This document shows, one piece after another, positions 20,859 to 29,492 of a stretch of DNA of 64,000 nucleotides; positions within the stretch are counted from its first letter, which is position 1; every line of letters starts with the position of its first letter. A program made the position numbers and the translations under genes. The stretch covers positions 62,001 through 126,000 of the forward strand of contig NZ_NTFY01000060.1 of the NCBI RefSeq assembly GCF_002289565.1, in the 5' to 3' direction. The notes under the pieces were generated by a model. That model was given only the letters and a program-made list of their open reading frames with translations. It did no database searches and was not told the DNA's origin. This DNA comes from Rhodopirellula sp. SM50. Lineage in GTDB: Bacteria; Planctomycetota; Planctomycetia; Pirellulales; Pirellulaceae.

Positions 20859-22256
20859 CTAGCCGAGCAATTCCTTGATCAGCTGGCCGCCGAATTGGGA
20901 GAGTTGTTTGTGGCGGCCGGCGTGGAAGTAGGTCAGCCGGTTGTCGTCCAGGCCGAGCAGATGTAACAGCGTGACGTGCACGTCGCGAATGTGGTGCACG
21001 CACTCCACCGCGTTGGCACCGATCTCGTCGGTCGCGCCGATCGTGTGACCGGCGTTTGTCCCGCCGCCGGCGAACCACATCGCCATCGCCTTGGCGTTGT
21101 GATCACGGCCGTAGGATTGCCCCCCGCCGCGGAGCCCGTTGTCGGGTGTCCGGCCGAATTCACCACACCAGATCACCAGCGTGTCCTTGAGCATGTCGCG
21201 CTGCTTTAAATCTCGCAACAGCGCCGCGATGGGTTTATCGACCGAGCGAATCAACGCCCCGTGGGCTTTTTCGATGTAATCGTGGCTGTCCCAGTTTCCG
21301 GCATAGGCTTGAACAAATCGCACACCGCTTTCGACCAACCGCCGGGCCAACAAACATTTTCTCGCAAACGAATCCGTCGCCGCTTCTCCCACCCCGTAGG
21401 CATCGAGTGTCGATTGAGACTCGCCCTCCAGATCCAGCACGCCGGGGACTTCGGTCTGCATCCGGTAGGCCAATTCATAGCTGGCGATTCTCGCTTCCAA
21501 CTCACCCCGGCCGGGACGTGAGGCGAGGTGTTGGCGGTTGAGTTGCCCCAGCAGATTAAGATTTTCGCGCTGCCGCTGGGGCGACACCGCTGCCGGCGGA
21601 TTCAAATTTAGAATCGGACTGCCTTCGGGGCGTAGCGGCGTGCCTTGAAACCTGGCGGGCAGAAACCCGTTGGACCAATTCCCCGCGCCGCCCTGCGGAT
21701 AGCTCGATCGCGGCAGGACCACGAATCCGGGCAGGTTCTCGTTCATCGTGCCCAAGCCGTAGGTCACCCAGGCGCCCACTGCGGGATCGCCGCCGAACTG
21801 ATTGCCGGTATTGAGCTGGTAGCAAGCCGTCGGGTGATTGACCGATTCGACTTGCGCCCCGCGATAGAAGCAGATGTCGTCGACCATCTGGCTCAAGTGT
21901 TTCCACTCGGTGCAAATGTCCGCGCCACACTCGCCTGCCTTGGTGAATTCGAAGGGGCTTTTGACGAAGTAGCGTTTTCCCGACGACATCGCACTTTCCA
22001 TCTCGCCGCTGCGGGTAAACGCTTTGAGATGCTGCTTGGTCAGTTCGGGTTTCGGATCGAACGTGTCCAGATGCGACGGCCCGCCTTCCATCATCAGAAA
22101 GATGCAGCGCTTGGCCTTGGCCGGATGATGAGTCTGTCTCGATTCGTCGGCTTGCAAGAGTGACGTCAGCGCGACCGAACCGAGCCCCGCGCCGAGACCG
22201 TACAACGCCTCGCGGCGGGTCGGCATCGCCAGTCGATGTGGATGGTGAGCAGCCAT
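20859..22256 (-). CDS. DUF1501 secreted protein (sulfatase-like fold family)
   Basis: About 465 residues. A Tat-like N-terminus is visible: T-R-R-E-A-L-Y-G-L-G-A-G-L-G near residues 13-26. The start is taken at ATG 22256, two bases after the stop of the upstream gene; an in-frame TTG at 22262 would give a 4-base overlap. The GGPSHLDTFDPKP motif near residues 58-70 and E-F-G-R-T-P-D-N near the C-terminus are typical of DUF1501 (PF07394). The biochemical role of the family is not established. It nearly always follows a PSCyt1/DUF1549/DUF1553 gene, as here, so the two probably form a translationally coupled pair and work together at the cell envelope. Confidence 0.9.
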   Translation of the reverse strand: MAAHHPHRLAMPTRREALYGLGAGLGSVALTSLLQADESRQTHHPAKAKRCIFLMMEGGPSHLDTFDPKPELTKQHLKAFTRSGEMESAMSSGKRYFVKSPFEFTKAGECGADICTEWKHLSQMVDDICFYRGAQVESVNHPTACYQLNTGNQFGGDPAVGAWVTYGLGTMNENLPGFVVLPRSSYPQGGAGNWSNGFLPARFQGTPLRPEGSPILNLNPPAAVSPQRQRENLNLLGQLNRQHLASRPGRGELEARIASYELAYRMQTEVPGVLDLEGESQSTLDAYGVGEAATDSFARKCLLARRLVESGVRFVQAYAGNWDSHDYIEKAHGALIRSVDKPIAALLRDLKQRDMLKDTLVIWCGEFGRTPDNGLRGGGQSYGRDHNAKAMAMWFAGGGTNAGHTIGATDEIGANAVECVHHIRDVHVTLLHLLGLDDNRLTYFHAGRHKQLSQFGGQLIKELLG

Positions 22257-22258
22257 GA

Positions 22259-24964
22259 TCAATCCAGGTAGGCAAATTCGTTGAGATTAAAAATCACCAA
22301 ACAGACGTGCGCCAGTCCGCGCGATTTCGCGTCGACGTCGGCGGGCTGAAGGTCGGGTTGGTAATCGGTGTAGGCGGGCATGGTTTCGATGAAGTCGTAG
22401 GGTTGTCCCGTTTTTTCCGCCATCACGGTCCGCTCGATCTGGTCCGGCCACGTTTTGGCTTCGTAGGATCGCGCCGACTCTTCAGCGGTCGCGTCGTTCC
22501 ATTGATCCAGACACAGCGAACGTTCCTCAGCGGTCGGTGATCGCCCCAGCGCCAATTCGAAAGCACGATCGATTGTCGCATCGTCGTCGAGCTGTTCATC
22601 GACCAAACGCTTGGCGAACCCGATCGATCGGTCGAAGACCTCTTCGGAATTGAGCAGCGTCAACGCCTGGGGTGCGACCGTCGACGTCTCCCGCAACTCA
22701 CACGATTTGTCCGGTCCCGGCTGGTTGAAGGATTCGAGGAACGGATCCCGCAACCCACGGATCTTTTCGGCGTACAGGCTGCGGCGGTTGCGTTGCCGGG
22801 GAGTCGGATCGGGTTCATAAGCCGAGGCCGCCCCGCCCATGATCTGACGTGGCTGGAAAGCGACTTCCAGGTTCACATCCGGCCGCGCCGGAATCCCGCC
22901 GACGCTGCGATTGAGTTCACCGCTGGCGACCAGCATGGCATCGCGAATCTCTTCGGCGGTCAAGCGACGCGGTTGGAAGGAGGCGTAAAGATTCCCTTTC
23001 GGATCGAGAGTGGCTTGCCGTTGTGGCTGCGGATGACGGCTGCTGCGGCGATAGGCTTGGGAGGTGACGATCAGCTCATTGAGCTTCTTGATACTCCACC
23101 CCTGATCCATGAACCAGCGTGCCAGGTGGTCCAGCAACTGCGGGTGCGTCGGCAGGGCTCCGGTGCCGCCGAAATTATTCGGGTTGCCGGCCAGCCCTTT
23201 GCCGAAGTGCCACGACCAGACGCGGTTGACGATCACGCGGGCGGTCAACGGATTGTCCTCGGCGGCGATCCAGCGAGCCAACGCCAAGCGGCGTTTTCCC
23301 TTGCCGGCGGGAAACGAAGGAGGCTGCATCTGACCGAGTGCGACCGCGGCACTGAGTGGTCCCGGCTGCACCGGCTCGGTCGGTGAATAGACATTGCCGC
23401 CGGCCAGGATCGCGTCGGTTTCGAATTGCCCCTTGGCCCAAGGGTTCTCGGGCAACGTGATCCGATTGCCGACATTGTTGCGTTGGATCGTCTTTCCCGT
23501 GTAGACGGCGAATGCGATCGGCCGTGTGCGGTCGAGTTCCCAACTGTGCCGCGCGATGTTTTTTGACATCCTGGCCAACGAGGCTTCGTCGCCGGGATCC
23601 AGCCCGTTGTCGCCGACCTTCGCGTCGCCGGTTTCCTGCTTCCGTGCCTTGGCGACTTTCTGATTGAGTTCCTTTTTCTGTTGCTGGTAGGCTTCGACTT
23701 TGGCTTGGACCCAATCGTCGGACGCCTCGAAACCCGACTTGTTTTCCACCTCCAGGAACGGTGCGTCGCGTTCGGCAAACTGGGTCGTCGAAAACACCGC
23801 CATCATGCTGTAGTAGTCACGTGTCGGCACGGGATCGAATTTATGATCGTGACACTTGGCACACTGCAAGGCGTGCGCGAGAAATGTTTGGCCGACCGAA
23901 TCGGTAATGTCGTCGAGCCATTGCTGACGTGTTTCCTTGAACACACTCATGCCGGTCTGTTCCCACGGCCCCATCCGCAAGAAACCCGTCGCGATCAAAT
24001 TCTCTGGATCATCGGGGTCAATCTCATCCCCGGCGATTTGTTGTTGGATGAACTCGTCGTAGGGTTTGTCGTCGTTGAATGCGCGGACCACATAGTCGCG
24101 GTAGCGCCAAGCGTTGGGGCGGCTGTAATCGTTTGCAAACCCGGCAGTGTCGGCGTAGCGGACGACGTCCAACCAACGCAGGCCGAACTGTTCGCCGTAG
24201 TGGGGCGACGCCATCAATTGCTGCGCGAACGCACTCACGGCCACCTCGCGGTCTTTGGCGTACTCGCGGGTAAACCGTTTGACGTCACCCGGTGACGGTG
24301 GCAGCCCCGTCAAACCAAAACTCATCCGCCGCACCAGTTCGCCGGCACGGGCTGGCGGTGCGGGCGCGAGTCCTGTCGCGGACAGTTTCTGGTCGATGAA
24401 CCAGTCGACCGGGTGTTTGCCGGCGGGCACCGAGACGTGCTGCAGCGGCCGATACGCCCACAGTTTCCGGGGTTCATACCGCCGGTTCTGCCAATCGTCA
24501 GACAACGCCTTGGATGTTGCCACCTGCTCGCCTTCGGCGTATCGCTGCTGAATCCATGCGACGCGATCTTCATCCGGCCATGGCGCTCCGGCATCGATCC
24601 AATCACGAATCCACCAGGTTTGGGCTTCGGTCAGCTGGTCGGCTTCCTTGGGAGGCATTTCATAGCCTTCCTCAGATCGGCTGGCGGTCCGGTAAAGGTA
24701 GCTTTCGTTCCCCTTGCCGGGGATGAGGACTTCATCCCCGAACGAGTCACCACCGGAGATCAAGGTTTCTCGCGTCCGCAGGTCCAGCCCACCTTGGATG
24801 TCATCGGGTTCCGCCCCATGACACGCCAAGCACTTCTCGGCGATCAGCGGTTTGACATGCAACGCAAACAGTTTCTCGCCTTCGCTGACGTCATCGTTGG
24901 CGACGAGCGGTGAGAGGATCCACAACGGGAGCAAGATGATGGCGACGATGGTCCTCATGGGCAT
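22259..24964 (-). CDS. PSCyt1-DUF1549-DUF1553 planctomycete cytochrome
   Basis: A 901-residue exported protein with a signal peptide of about 22 residues. An N-terminal cytochrome-c-like domain (PSCyt1) has C45-L-A-C-H49 for heme attachment. DUF1549 follows, with a second CxxCH motif (C-A-K-C-H-D-H-K-F-D-P, about residues 366-377). DUF1553 (PSD1) fills the C-terminal part. It is first in a two-gene operon with the DUF1501 gene. Families of this type occur in large numbers in planctomycetes next to sulfatases and are thought to act in periplasmic oxidation linked to polysaccharide breakdown. The actual reaction is unknown. A second in-frame ATG at 24958 is an equally possible start. Confidence 0.92.
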   Translation of the reverse strand: MPMRTIVAIILLPLWILSPLVANDDVSEGEKLFALHVKPLIAEKCLACHGAEPDDIQGGLDLRTRETLISGGDSFGDEVLIPGKGNESYLYRTASRSEEGYEMPPKEADQLTEAQTWWIRDWIDAGAPWPDEDRVAWIQQRYAEGEQVATSKALSDDWQNRRYEPRKLWAYRPLQHVSVPAGKHPVDWFIDQKLSATGLAPAPPARAGELVRRMSFGLTGLPPSPGDVKRFTREYAKDREVAVSAFAQQLMASPHYGEQFGLRWLDVVRYADTAGFANDYSRPNAWRYRDYVVRAFNDDKPYDEFIQQQIAGDEIDPDDPENLIATGFLRMGPWEQTGMSVFKETRQQWLDDITDSVGQTFLAHALQCAKCHDHKFDPVPTRDYYSMMAVFSTTQFAERDAPFLEVENKSGFEASDDWVQAKVEAYQQQKKELNQKVAKARKQETGDAKVGDNGLDPGDEASLARMSKNIARHSWELDRTRPIAFAVYTGKTIQRNNVGNRITLPENPWAKGQFETDAILAGGNVYSPTEPVQPGPLSAAVALGQMQPPSFPAGKGKRRLALARWIAAEDNPLTARVIVNRVWSWHFGKGLAGNPNNFGGTGALPTHPQLLDHLARWFMDQGWSIKKLNELIVTSQAYRRSSRHPQPQRQATLDPKGNLYASFQPRRLTAEEIRDAMLVASGELNRSVGGIPARPDVNLEVAFQPRQIMGGAASAYEPDPTPRQRNRRSLYAEKIRGLRDPFLESFNQPGPDKSCELRETSTVAPQALTLLNSEEVFDRSIGFAKRLVDEQLDDDATIDRAFELALGRSPTAEERSLCLDQWNDATAEESARSYEAKTWPDQIERTVMAEKTGQPYDFIETMPAYTDYQPDLQPADVDAKSRGLAHVCLVIFNLNEFAYLD

Positions 24965-25241
24965 TCACCCAAGCGGGTGATCTCAAATTTGAGAGTTCGG
25001 ATTTAAAATGGCGAACGGAGTATTGTACCCCAAATCCCGTCCCCGCCACGGAGACGGCGTCTCACGGTGCAAGAGGGGAAAAGTCAGCGGCCTGTCGATT
25101 TAATCCGATCACACGTGAGATCAGCCGTTTCGCGCAAGCGTACGGGCCTGTCGCACGAAGAAAACGCACCAGGGTCCGTAGGCTCGCGCCAAACGGCTGA
25201 TGAAATCAACCAGCCGCCAGCCAATAGCGTGATGGATCCAC
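24965..25241. other. Intergenic with a REP-like palindrome
   Basis: This stretch upstream of the cytochrome gene contains a REP-like palindrome at 25120-25201 and leads into the hairpin array starting at 25242. No gene was recognised. Frames open across it are repeat-derived. Confidence 0.5.
25120..25201. repeat. REP-like palindrome, family D (arms out)
   Basis: The 29-base left arm (25120-25148) begins ATCAGCCG and ends CGGGCC. The right arm (25173-25201) begins GGTCCGTAGG and ends CGGCTGAT, so the two are imperfect inverted copies with a 24-base loop. The same arms occur at 43120-43188 in the opposite order. Confidence 0.8.
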
Positions 25242-25540
25242 GTCCGACACGCGCCGCTCGCTGACGCGTCCCGCTGGGGTGATGCATCTCAGCACGTGGC
25301 GTCAGCCAGTGGCGCATGCGGGTAGTCCGTCCGACACGCGCCGCTCGCTGACGCGTCCCGCTGGGAGGACGCATCACAGCACGTGGCGTCAGCCAGTGGC
25401 GCGTGCGGGTAGTGCGTCCGACACGCGCCGCTCGCTGACGCGTCCCGCTGGGGTGACGCATCGCAGCACGTGGCGTCAGCCAGTGGCGCGCGGGTAGTGC
25501 GTCCGACACGCGCCGCTCGCTGACGCGTCCCGCTGGGGTG
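25242..25540. repeat. Tandem array of hairpin repeats, 87-bp unit
   Basis: Copies of GTCCGACACGCGCCGCTCGC start at 25242, 25329, 25416 and 25501, giving periods of 87, 87 and 85 bases; the last copy is partial. Each full unit has two inverted arms, GCGCCGCTCGCTGACGC and GCGTCAGCCAGTGGCGC, so each can fold as a 17-bp stem. The array lies directly downstream of the esterase stop. There are no unique spacers between repeats, so it is not a CRISPR. It resembles a cluster of REP/BIME-like units. Confidence 0.9.
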
Positions 25541-25544
25541 AAGT

Positions 25545-26423
25545 TCAAAGTCGCGTTCGAAAAAATTCGACCATGTCATCGAGTGAGTTCCTGTCTTTCG
25601 GTGACACCGAGTGGCCTCCCGTTTCATAGACCCGGATCTCCGCTGCGATACCGGCATCCGTCATCGCGCGGTGCATGTCGCGTGACTGAAGCCAGGGTAC
25701 GGTGGAATCATCGCGGGAGTGCAGGAACAAGATCGGCGGATCAGATGGATCGACATGCGTGATCGCCGAAGCGGCCAACCATTCCGGATCCTCGGGCGAA
25801 AAAGCGGGGCCGACCCACTCTCCGTTGGTTTTGAGTTTATTGTTGGAGTTCGGTTGGAGTTGAAGCTGTTCTTGTTTGGTAAACCGTGAGACGAAATCGA
25901 ACACGCCGGCGAAACAAACGGCGGCTCGGATGCGGCTGTCGGGATCGTCGTCGTCGCCGGTGACCGCCAGCAGCGCGGTGAGCGTTCCGCCGGCCGACCG
26001 GCCCGTCGCGCCGAGACGCTCGGCATCAATTTGATATTTGTCGGCTACCTTGCGGATGAATCGGACGGAGGCTTTCACGTCGTCCAGGGTGTCGCGATAC
26101 CGATGCTCGGGACTGCCACGATACGAAATCAACGCGGCTGCAAAACCGTGCTTCGCCAAGTGCTCGGCAAAGGGTTTGAATCGCTGTCCGTTCTGCGGAC
26201 GAAAGCCACCGCCTTGAATAACGATGACGCAGGGCGACCGATCGGCAGACGCTTGGGGAAGGTACAGGTCCAGTGTCAGCGACGCCGCGGCCTCGCTGAA
26301 ATGCAGGCCCTGCACAACCGTGAAGTCGCCGGCTTGCGTATGACGGCCCAGGGAAACGATGACGCAGCAAGCGATCAGCATCATCGACAGGAACCGTGGT
26401 CGCATCGGAAAGGGAATTCGCAT
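25545..26423 (-). CDS. Secreted alpha/beta hydrolase (esterase, BD-FAE/acetyl-xylan-esterase type)
   Basis: 292 residues. The start at ATG 26423 is preferred over the longer frame because GGAG lies six bases upstream and a signal peptide follows (hydrophobic about 11-26). The nucleophile motif G-R-S-A-G places Ser143. Asp238 or 239 in H-S-R-D-D and His271 in G-G-H-S complete a triad. The oxyanion region is I-Q-G-G-G-F (69-74). It is expected to deacylate polysaccharides or other esters outside the cytoplasm. It is divergent from the next cytochrome gene and may share a control region with it. The substrate is not known. Confidence 0.85.
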   Translation of the reverse strand: MRIPFPMRPRFLSMMLIACCVIVSLGRHTQAGDFTVVQGLHFSEAAASLTLDLYLPQASADRSPCVIVIQGGGFRPQNGQRFKPFAEHLAKHGFAAALISYRGSPEHRYRDTLDDVKASVRFIRKVADKYQIDAERLGATGRSAGGTLTALLAVTGDDDDPDSRIRAAVCFAGVFDFVSRFTKQEQLQLQPNSNNKLKTNGEWVGPAFSPEDPEWLAASAITHVDPSDPPILFLHSRDDSTVPWLQSRDMHRAMTDAGIAAEIRVYETGGHSVSPKDRNSLDDMVEFFRTRL

Positions 26424-26538
26424 CGAAGTCTCCGAAAGGGCGTCGGTGGTGGAACAGACCAAATTCATGACCGCAGTGATTTGGAATGGGTTATACTAGC
26501 GGCCCCCCCAATCACCCGCCCACCGTTGATTCACCAAA

Positions 26539-29484
26539 ATGCGTTTTCTCGCGATCGCATTGCTACTCACCTGCATCTGGCATGACACGCCGGTCATGGC
26601 GGGAGATCCGATCGGCTGGTCGGGCGATTGGACGCGGTCGCGTTCCGGCGGGGCGGCGCAGTGGTTCGAAATCCGCGGGACCGGCGGGCGAAACAATCCG
26701 CTGCGCCGACGGCTCGATGCACCGTTTGACGGCGACCAGCTGTTCGTTCGTTTCCAGCTGCGCTACGATGCATCCAGTCTCGACACGCCTTCGAACGGAA
26801 ACGGCGAGTTTCTGGTTCTCTGGCTCGACGAGCAGGACGGAGGCGACGCGGCGGGCCACAACGGCGGTGTGCCGAACATCGGGCTGCATGTCGACGAAGA
26901 CAAAAACGCCTTCATGGCACGCTACGTCTCCTCCTCCCAGCACTTTGCCGAGATCGAACTGCAAGGCGATCGCGTCTACACGATCCTGGCGAAAGCCTCG
27001 CGATCGCGCTCGGGCAGCGGACAACCCTATGACCGGTTGAGCGTCTGGATCGATCCTGAAATCCTTGACGCGAAAGCTCCCGCCATCGAGGTCGCTGCAA
27101 AAAATGCGATTGGTTCGATCGGCTGGATTGGATTTTCGACGGGGATGAAGACCGAACGTGACGATCGAATCTTGGTCTCCGAGGTATCGTTGGCGACCAC
27201 CTGGCTGGAATCCTTCGGCTTGCCCGCCCCAGTCGCTCCCACGCCACCGACGACGAAACCAGCGACGGTGCAGACCGTCGCCGCAACGGTCAGTTTTGCC
27301 GATGACGTCTATCCGATTCTCCATCGGCATTGCTTTGAGTGTCACAGCGGCGAGGATCCAGAGTCCGGATTGCGATTGGACAGTTATGACGAAGTCTTGA
27401 ATCAATTGTCTCCCCGCGATGCCGATGCCAGCCATCTGATTGCGTTGATCGAATCATCCGATCCGGAAAAGCAGATGCCTCCGCCAGACGAGGACCACGC
27501 GCAAGTCAGCCCGGACGAAATCCGCGTGCTCCGTGCTTGGATCGATGAAGGCGTCGTCTGGGACCATCAGTTGCTGCCGACACCCGCGATGCAGTCCGAT
27601 CACTGGGCGCTACAGCCCGTCCGTCGACCTGAGATTCCTGTGGTATCGTCCACTCGGTCATTGCGGACACCCGTTGATGCGTTCATCGCCCGCAAACAAC
27701 AAGACCTGGGTACGACGCCGGCGGAAACGGCCTCGTGGTCGACGCTGCAACGTCGAATGGCATTGGACCTGACGGGGCTTCCACCCTCGGCGTTCCCAGG
27801 ACTTGAGCAAGCGACCAGCCACGAATCACTGGATCGCTGGATCGATCAATTGTTGTGTTCACCGGCTTATGCCGAACGCTGGGGACGATACTGGTTGGAT
27901 CTGGCCAGGTGGGCCGAGAGCAATGGCCATCAGCACAACCGACCGCGACCGTACGCCTGGCGTTACCGCGACTATGTGATCCAAAGTTTCCAAGACGACA
28001 AGCCGTACGACCAGTTCATCCGAGAACAAATTGCCGGCGACGAATTGCCGGAGGAATTGCGTTGTTTGGAGGCGACGGGTTTCCTGGCTGCCGCCCGATA
28101 CAGCGGCAATGAGCTGGACAAAGAGATTCAACGTCAAGACATTTTGGTGGACGTGGTCAACACCACGGCAAAGACATTCTTGGGCGTCACGCTGGAATGC
28201 GCCCAGTGTCACACGCACAAGTTCGACCCGTTCACGATTCGCGACTACTACCGATTGCAAGCGTTCTTTACGCGCGGGCAACCCGGCAACCTGTTGCTGA
28301 ACGATGCCCCCGCCGAAGCGAAGTCGTGGGTCAACGCGCGCTGGCAATTGTTCGACTCCGTTCTCTCGCGGATGGTCACCCAAAAGCGTCGTGCCGGCGT
28401 CCCCGAACCCGTCTTGGTGATTCCCAAGTCGGTGATCGGCGGAATGAATTCGCAGGAGCGCAAAGCGTTTTCCGCACTCGATTCGGCGATCGCGTCAATC
28501 CCACAAGTCTGGGGCTGGAGCGGAGGCGATGCGGGAGTGATCGTTGCGCCCCACGAGATGCGCTGGCCGTTGCCGCGTGATCTTCAATCGGTCGCGGAAA
28601 TGAAAACCTATCTGCGGTTGCGCGGTGATGCCAAGTCGATCGGCCCGGAAGTACGCGCCGGCTGGCCGGCGGTTTTCGGACCGACGCCTGACGAGGCGAC
28701 TTCACGAACCGACTTGGCCGACTGGATCGCTTCCCCGGACCATCCATTGACGGCGCGCGTCTGGGTCAATCGGATTTGGCAGTGGCATTTCGGCACCGGC
28801 CTGGTTGCGACCTCGGGCGATTTTGGGACTCAAGGTACTGCCCCGACACATCCCGAACTGCTCGATTGGCTGGCCGATGAATTGGTCGCCAGCGGCTGGA
28901 GCACGCGGCACATCCATCGACTGATCCTCGGTTCGAACACCTATCGACAATCCGCTGCGTTCTCACAGCCAAACCATGACTCGGATCCCGAGTGCCAATC
29001 CCTGTGGCGTTGGACCCCGCGACGACTGGAATCCGAAGCGATCCGGGATTCGGCGTTGTCCGTCGCCGGCCGACTGGACACGACCGTGGGAGGCCCGAGT
29101 GTAAGCGACGAGGATGCGGACGATGGCTACCGGCGCAGCGTCTACCTGCCACAGCAACGCGAACGGATCGCAGAATCGTTGACGCTGTTCGATAGCCCTG
29201 CGGCCGTGGCAACCTGTTCGCGGCGACGCGTGTCGACCGTCTCGCTGCAGCCACTGTACCTGCTCAACAGCGACTTCATGAATACGATCAGCCAACGTTT
29301 TGCCGATCGCGTCCGCAACTCGTCCACGGAAGACCAGTACGCCGCAACCGCGCTGCGACTCGCGCTCGGCAGAGACGCGTCCGACGAAGAGGCGAAGAAG
29401 ATGACACACTACCTGCGTGATCATTCGCTCGAATCGTTGTGCCTGGTCATCCTGAACTTGAGCGAGTTTTTGTACCTGAATTAG
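26539..29484 (+). CDS. LamG-like/PSCyt1-DUF1549-DUF1553 cytochrome
   Basis: 981 residues with a signal peptide (about 1-21). Residues 25-225 look like a concanavalin/LamG-type beta-sandwich, an extra domain compared with the 22259-24964 gene. A PSCyt1 heme motif, C-F-E-C-H, is near residue 266. DUF1549 follows with C-A-Q-C-H-T-H-K-F-D-P near 554-564, then DUF1553. The next gene is DUF1501, eight bases away, so the two form an operon. The added LamG-like domain could bind a glycan or place the protein on a surface. The reaction of the family is unknown. Confidence 0.9.
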   Translation: MRFLAIALLLTCIWHDTPVMAGDPIGWSGDWTRSRSGGAAQWFEIRGTGGRNNPLRRRLDAPFDGDQLFVRFQLRYDASSLDTPSNGNGEFLVLWLDEQDGGDAAGHNGGVPNIGLHVDEDKNAFMARYVSSSQHFAEIELQGDRVYTILAKASRSRSGSGQPYDRLSVWIDPEILDAKAPAIEVAAKNAIGSIGWIGFSTGMKTERDDRILVSEVSLATTWLESFGLPAPVAPTPPTTKPATVQTVAATVSFADDVYPILHRHCFECHSGEDPESGLRLDSYDEVLNQLSPRDADASHLIALIESSDPEKQMPPPDEDHAQVSPDEIRVLRAWIDEGVVWDHQLLPTPAMQSDHWALQPVRRPEIPVVSSTRSLRTPVDAFIARKQQDLGTTPAETASWSTLQRRMALDLTGLPPSAFPGLEQATSHESLDRWIDQLLCSPAYAERWGRYWLDLARWAESNGHQHNRPRPYAWRYRDYVIQSFQDDKPYDQFIREQIAGDELPEELRCLEATGFLAAARYSGNELDKEIQRQDILVDVVNTTAKTFLGVTLECAQCHTHKFDPFTIRDYYRLQAFFTRGQPGNLLLNDAPAEAKSWVNARWQLFDSVLSRMVTQKRRAGVPEPVLVIPKSVIGGMNSQERKAFSALDSAIASIPQVWGWSGGDAGVIVAPHEMRWPLPRDLQSVAEMKTYLRLRGDAKSIGPEVRAGWPAVFGPTPDEATSRTDLADWIASPDHPLTARVWVNRIWQWHFGTGLVATSGDFGTQGTAPTHPELLDWLADELVASGWSTRHIHRLILGSNTYRQSAAFSQPNHDSDPECQSLWRWTPRRLESEAIRDSALSVAGRLDTTVGGPSVSDEDADDGYRRSVYLPQQRERIAESLTLFDSPAAVATCSRRRVSTVSLQPLYLLNSDFMNTISQRFADRVRNSSTEDQYAATALRLALGRDASDEEAKKMTHYLRDHSLESLCLVILNLSEFLYLN

Positions 29485-29492
29485 AGAGACGC

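Larger units (their letters stand above)
20450..20859. repeat. 413-bp tandem duplication, copy 2
   Basis: This is the second copy of the unit starting at 20037. It ends exactly at the stop codon of the convergent DUF1501 gene. Its arms are at 20595-20624 and 20761-20791 and its terminal ACCCCTTTCCCC motif is at 20839. The seven differences include two in the coding remnant and three clustered near 20804. The high identity points to a recent duplication or to gene conversion. Confidence 0.95.

Noticed and set aside
25242-25540. CRISPR array
   Set aside because: The repeated unit is contiguous and internally palindromic, with no variable spacers and no cas genes nearby.
25084-25548. Open frames of 122-154 codons over the hairpin array
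   Set aside because: They are translations of the 87-base tandem repeat with no start context or homology; repeat artefacts.
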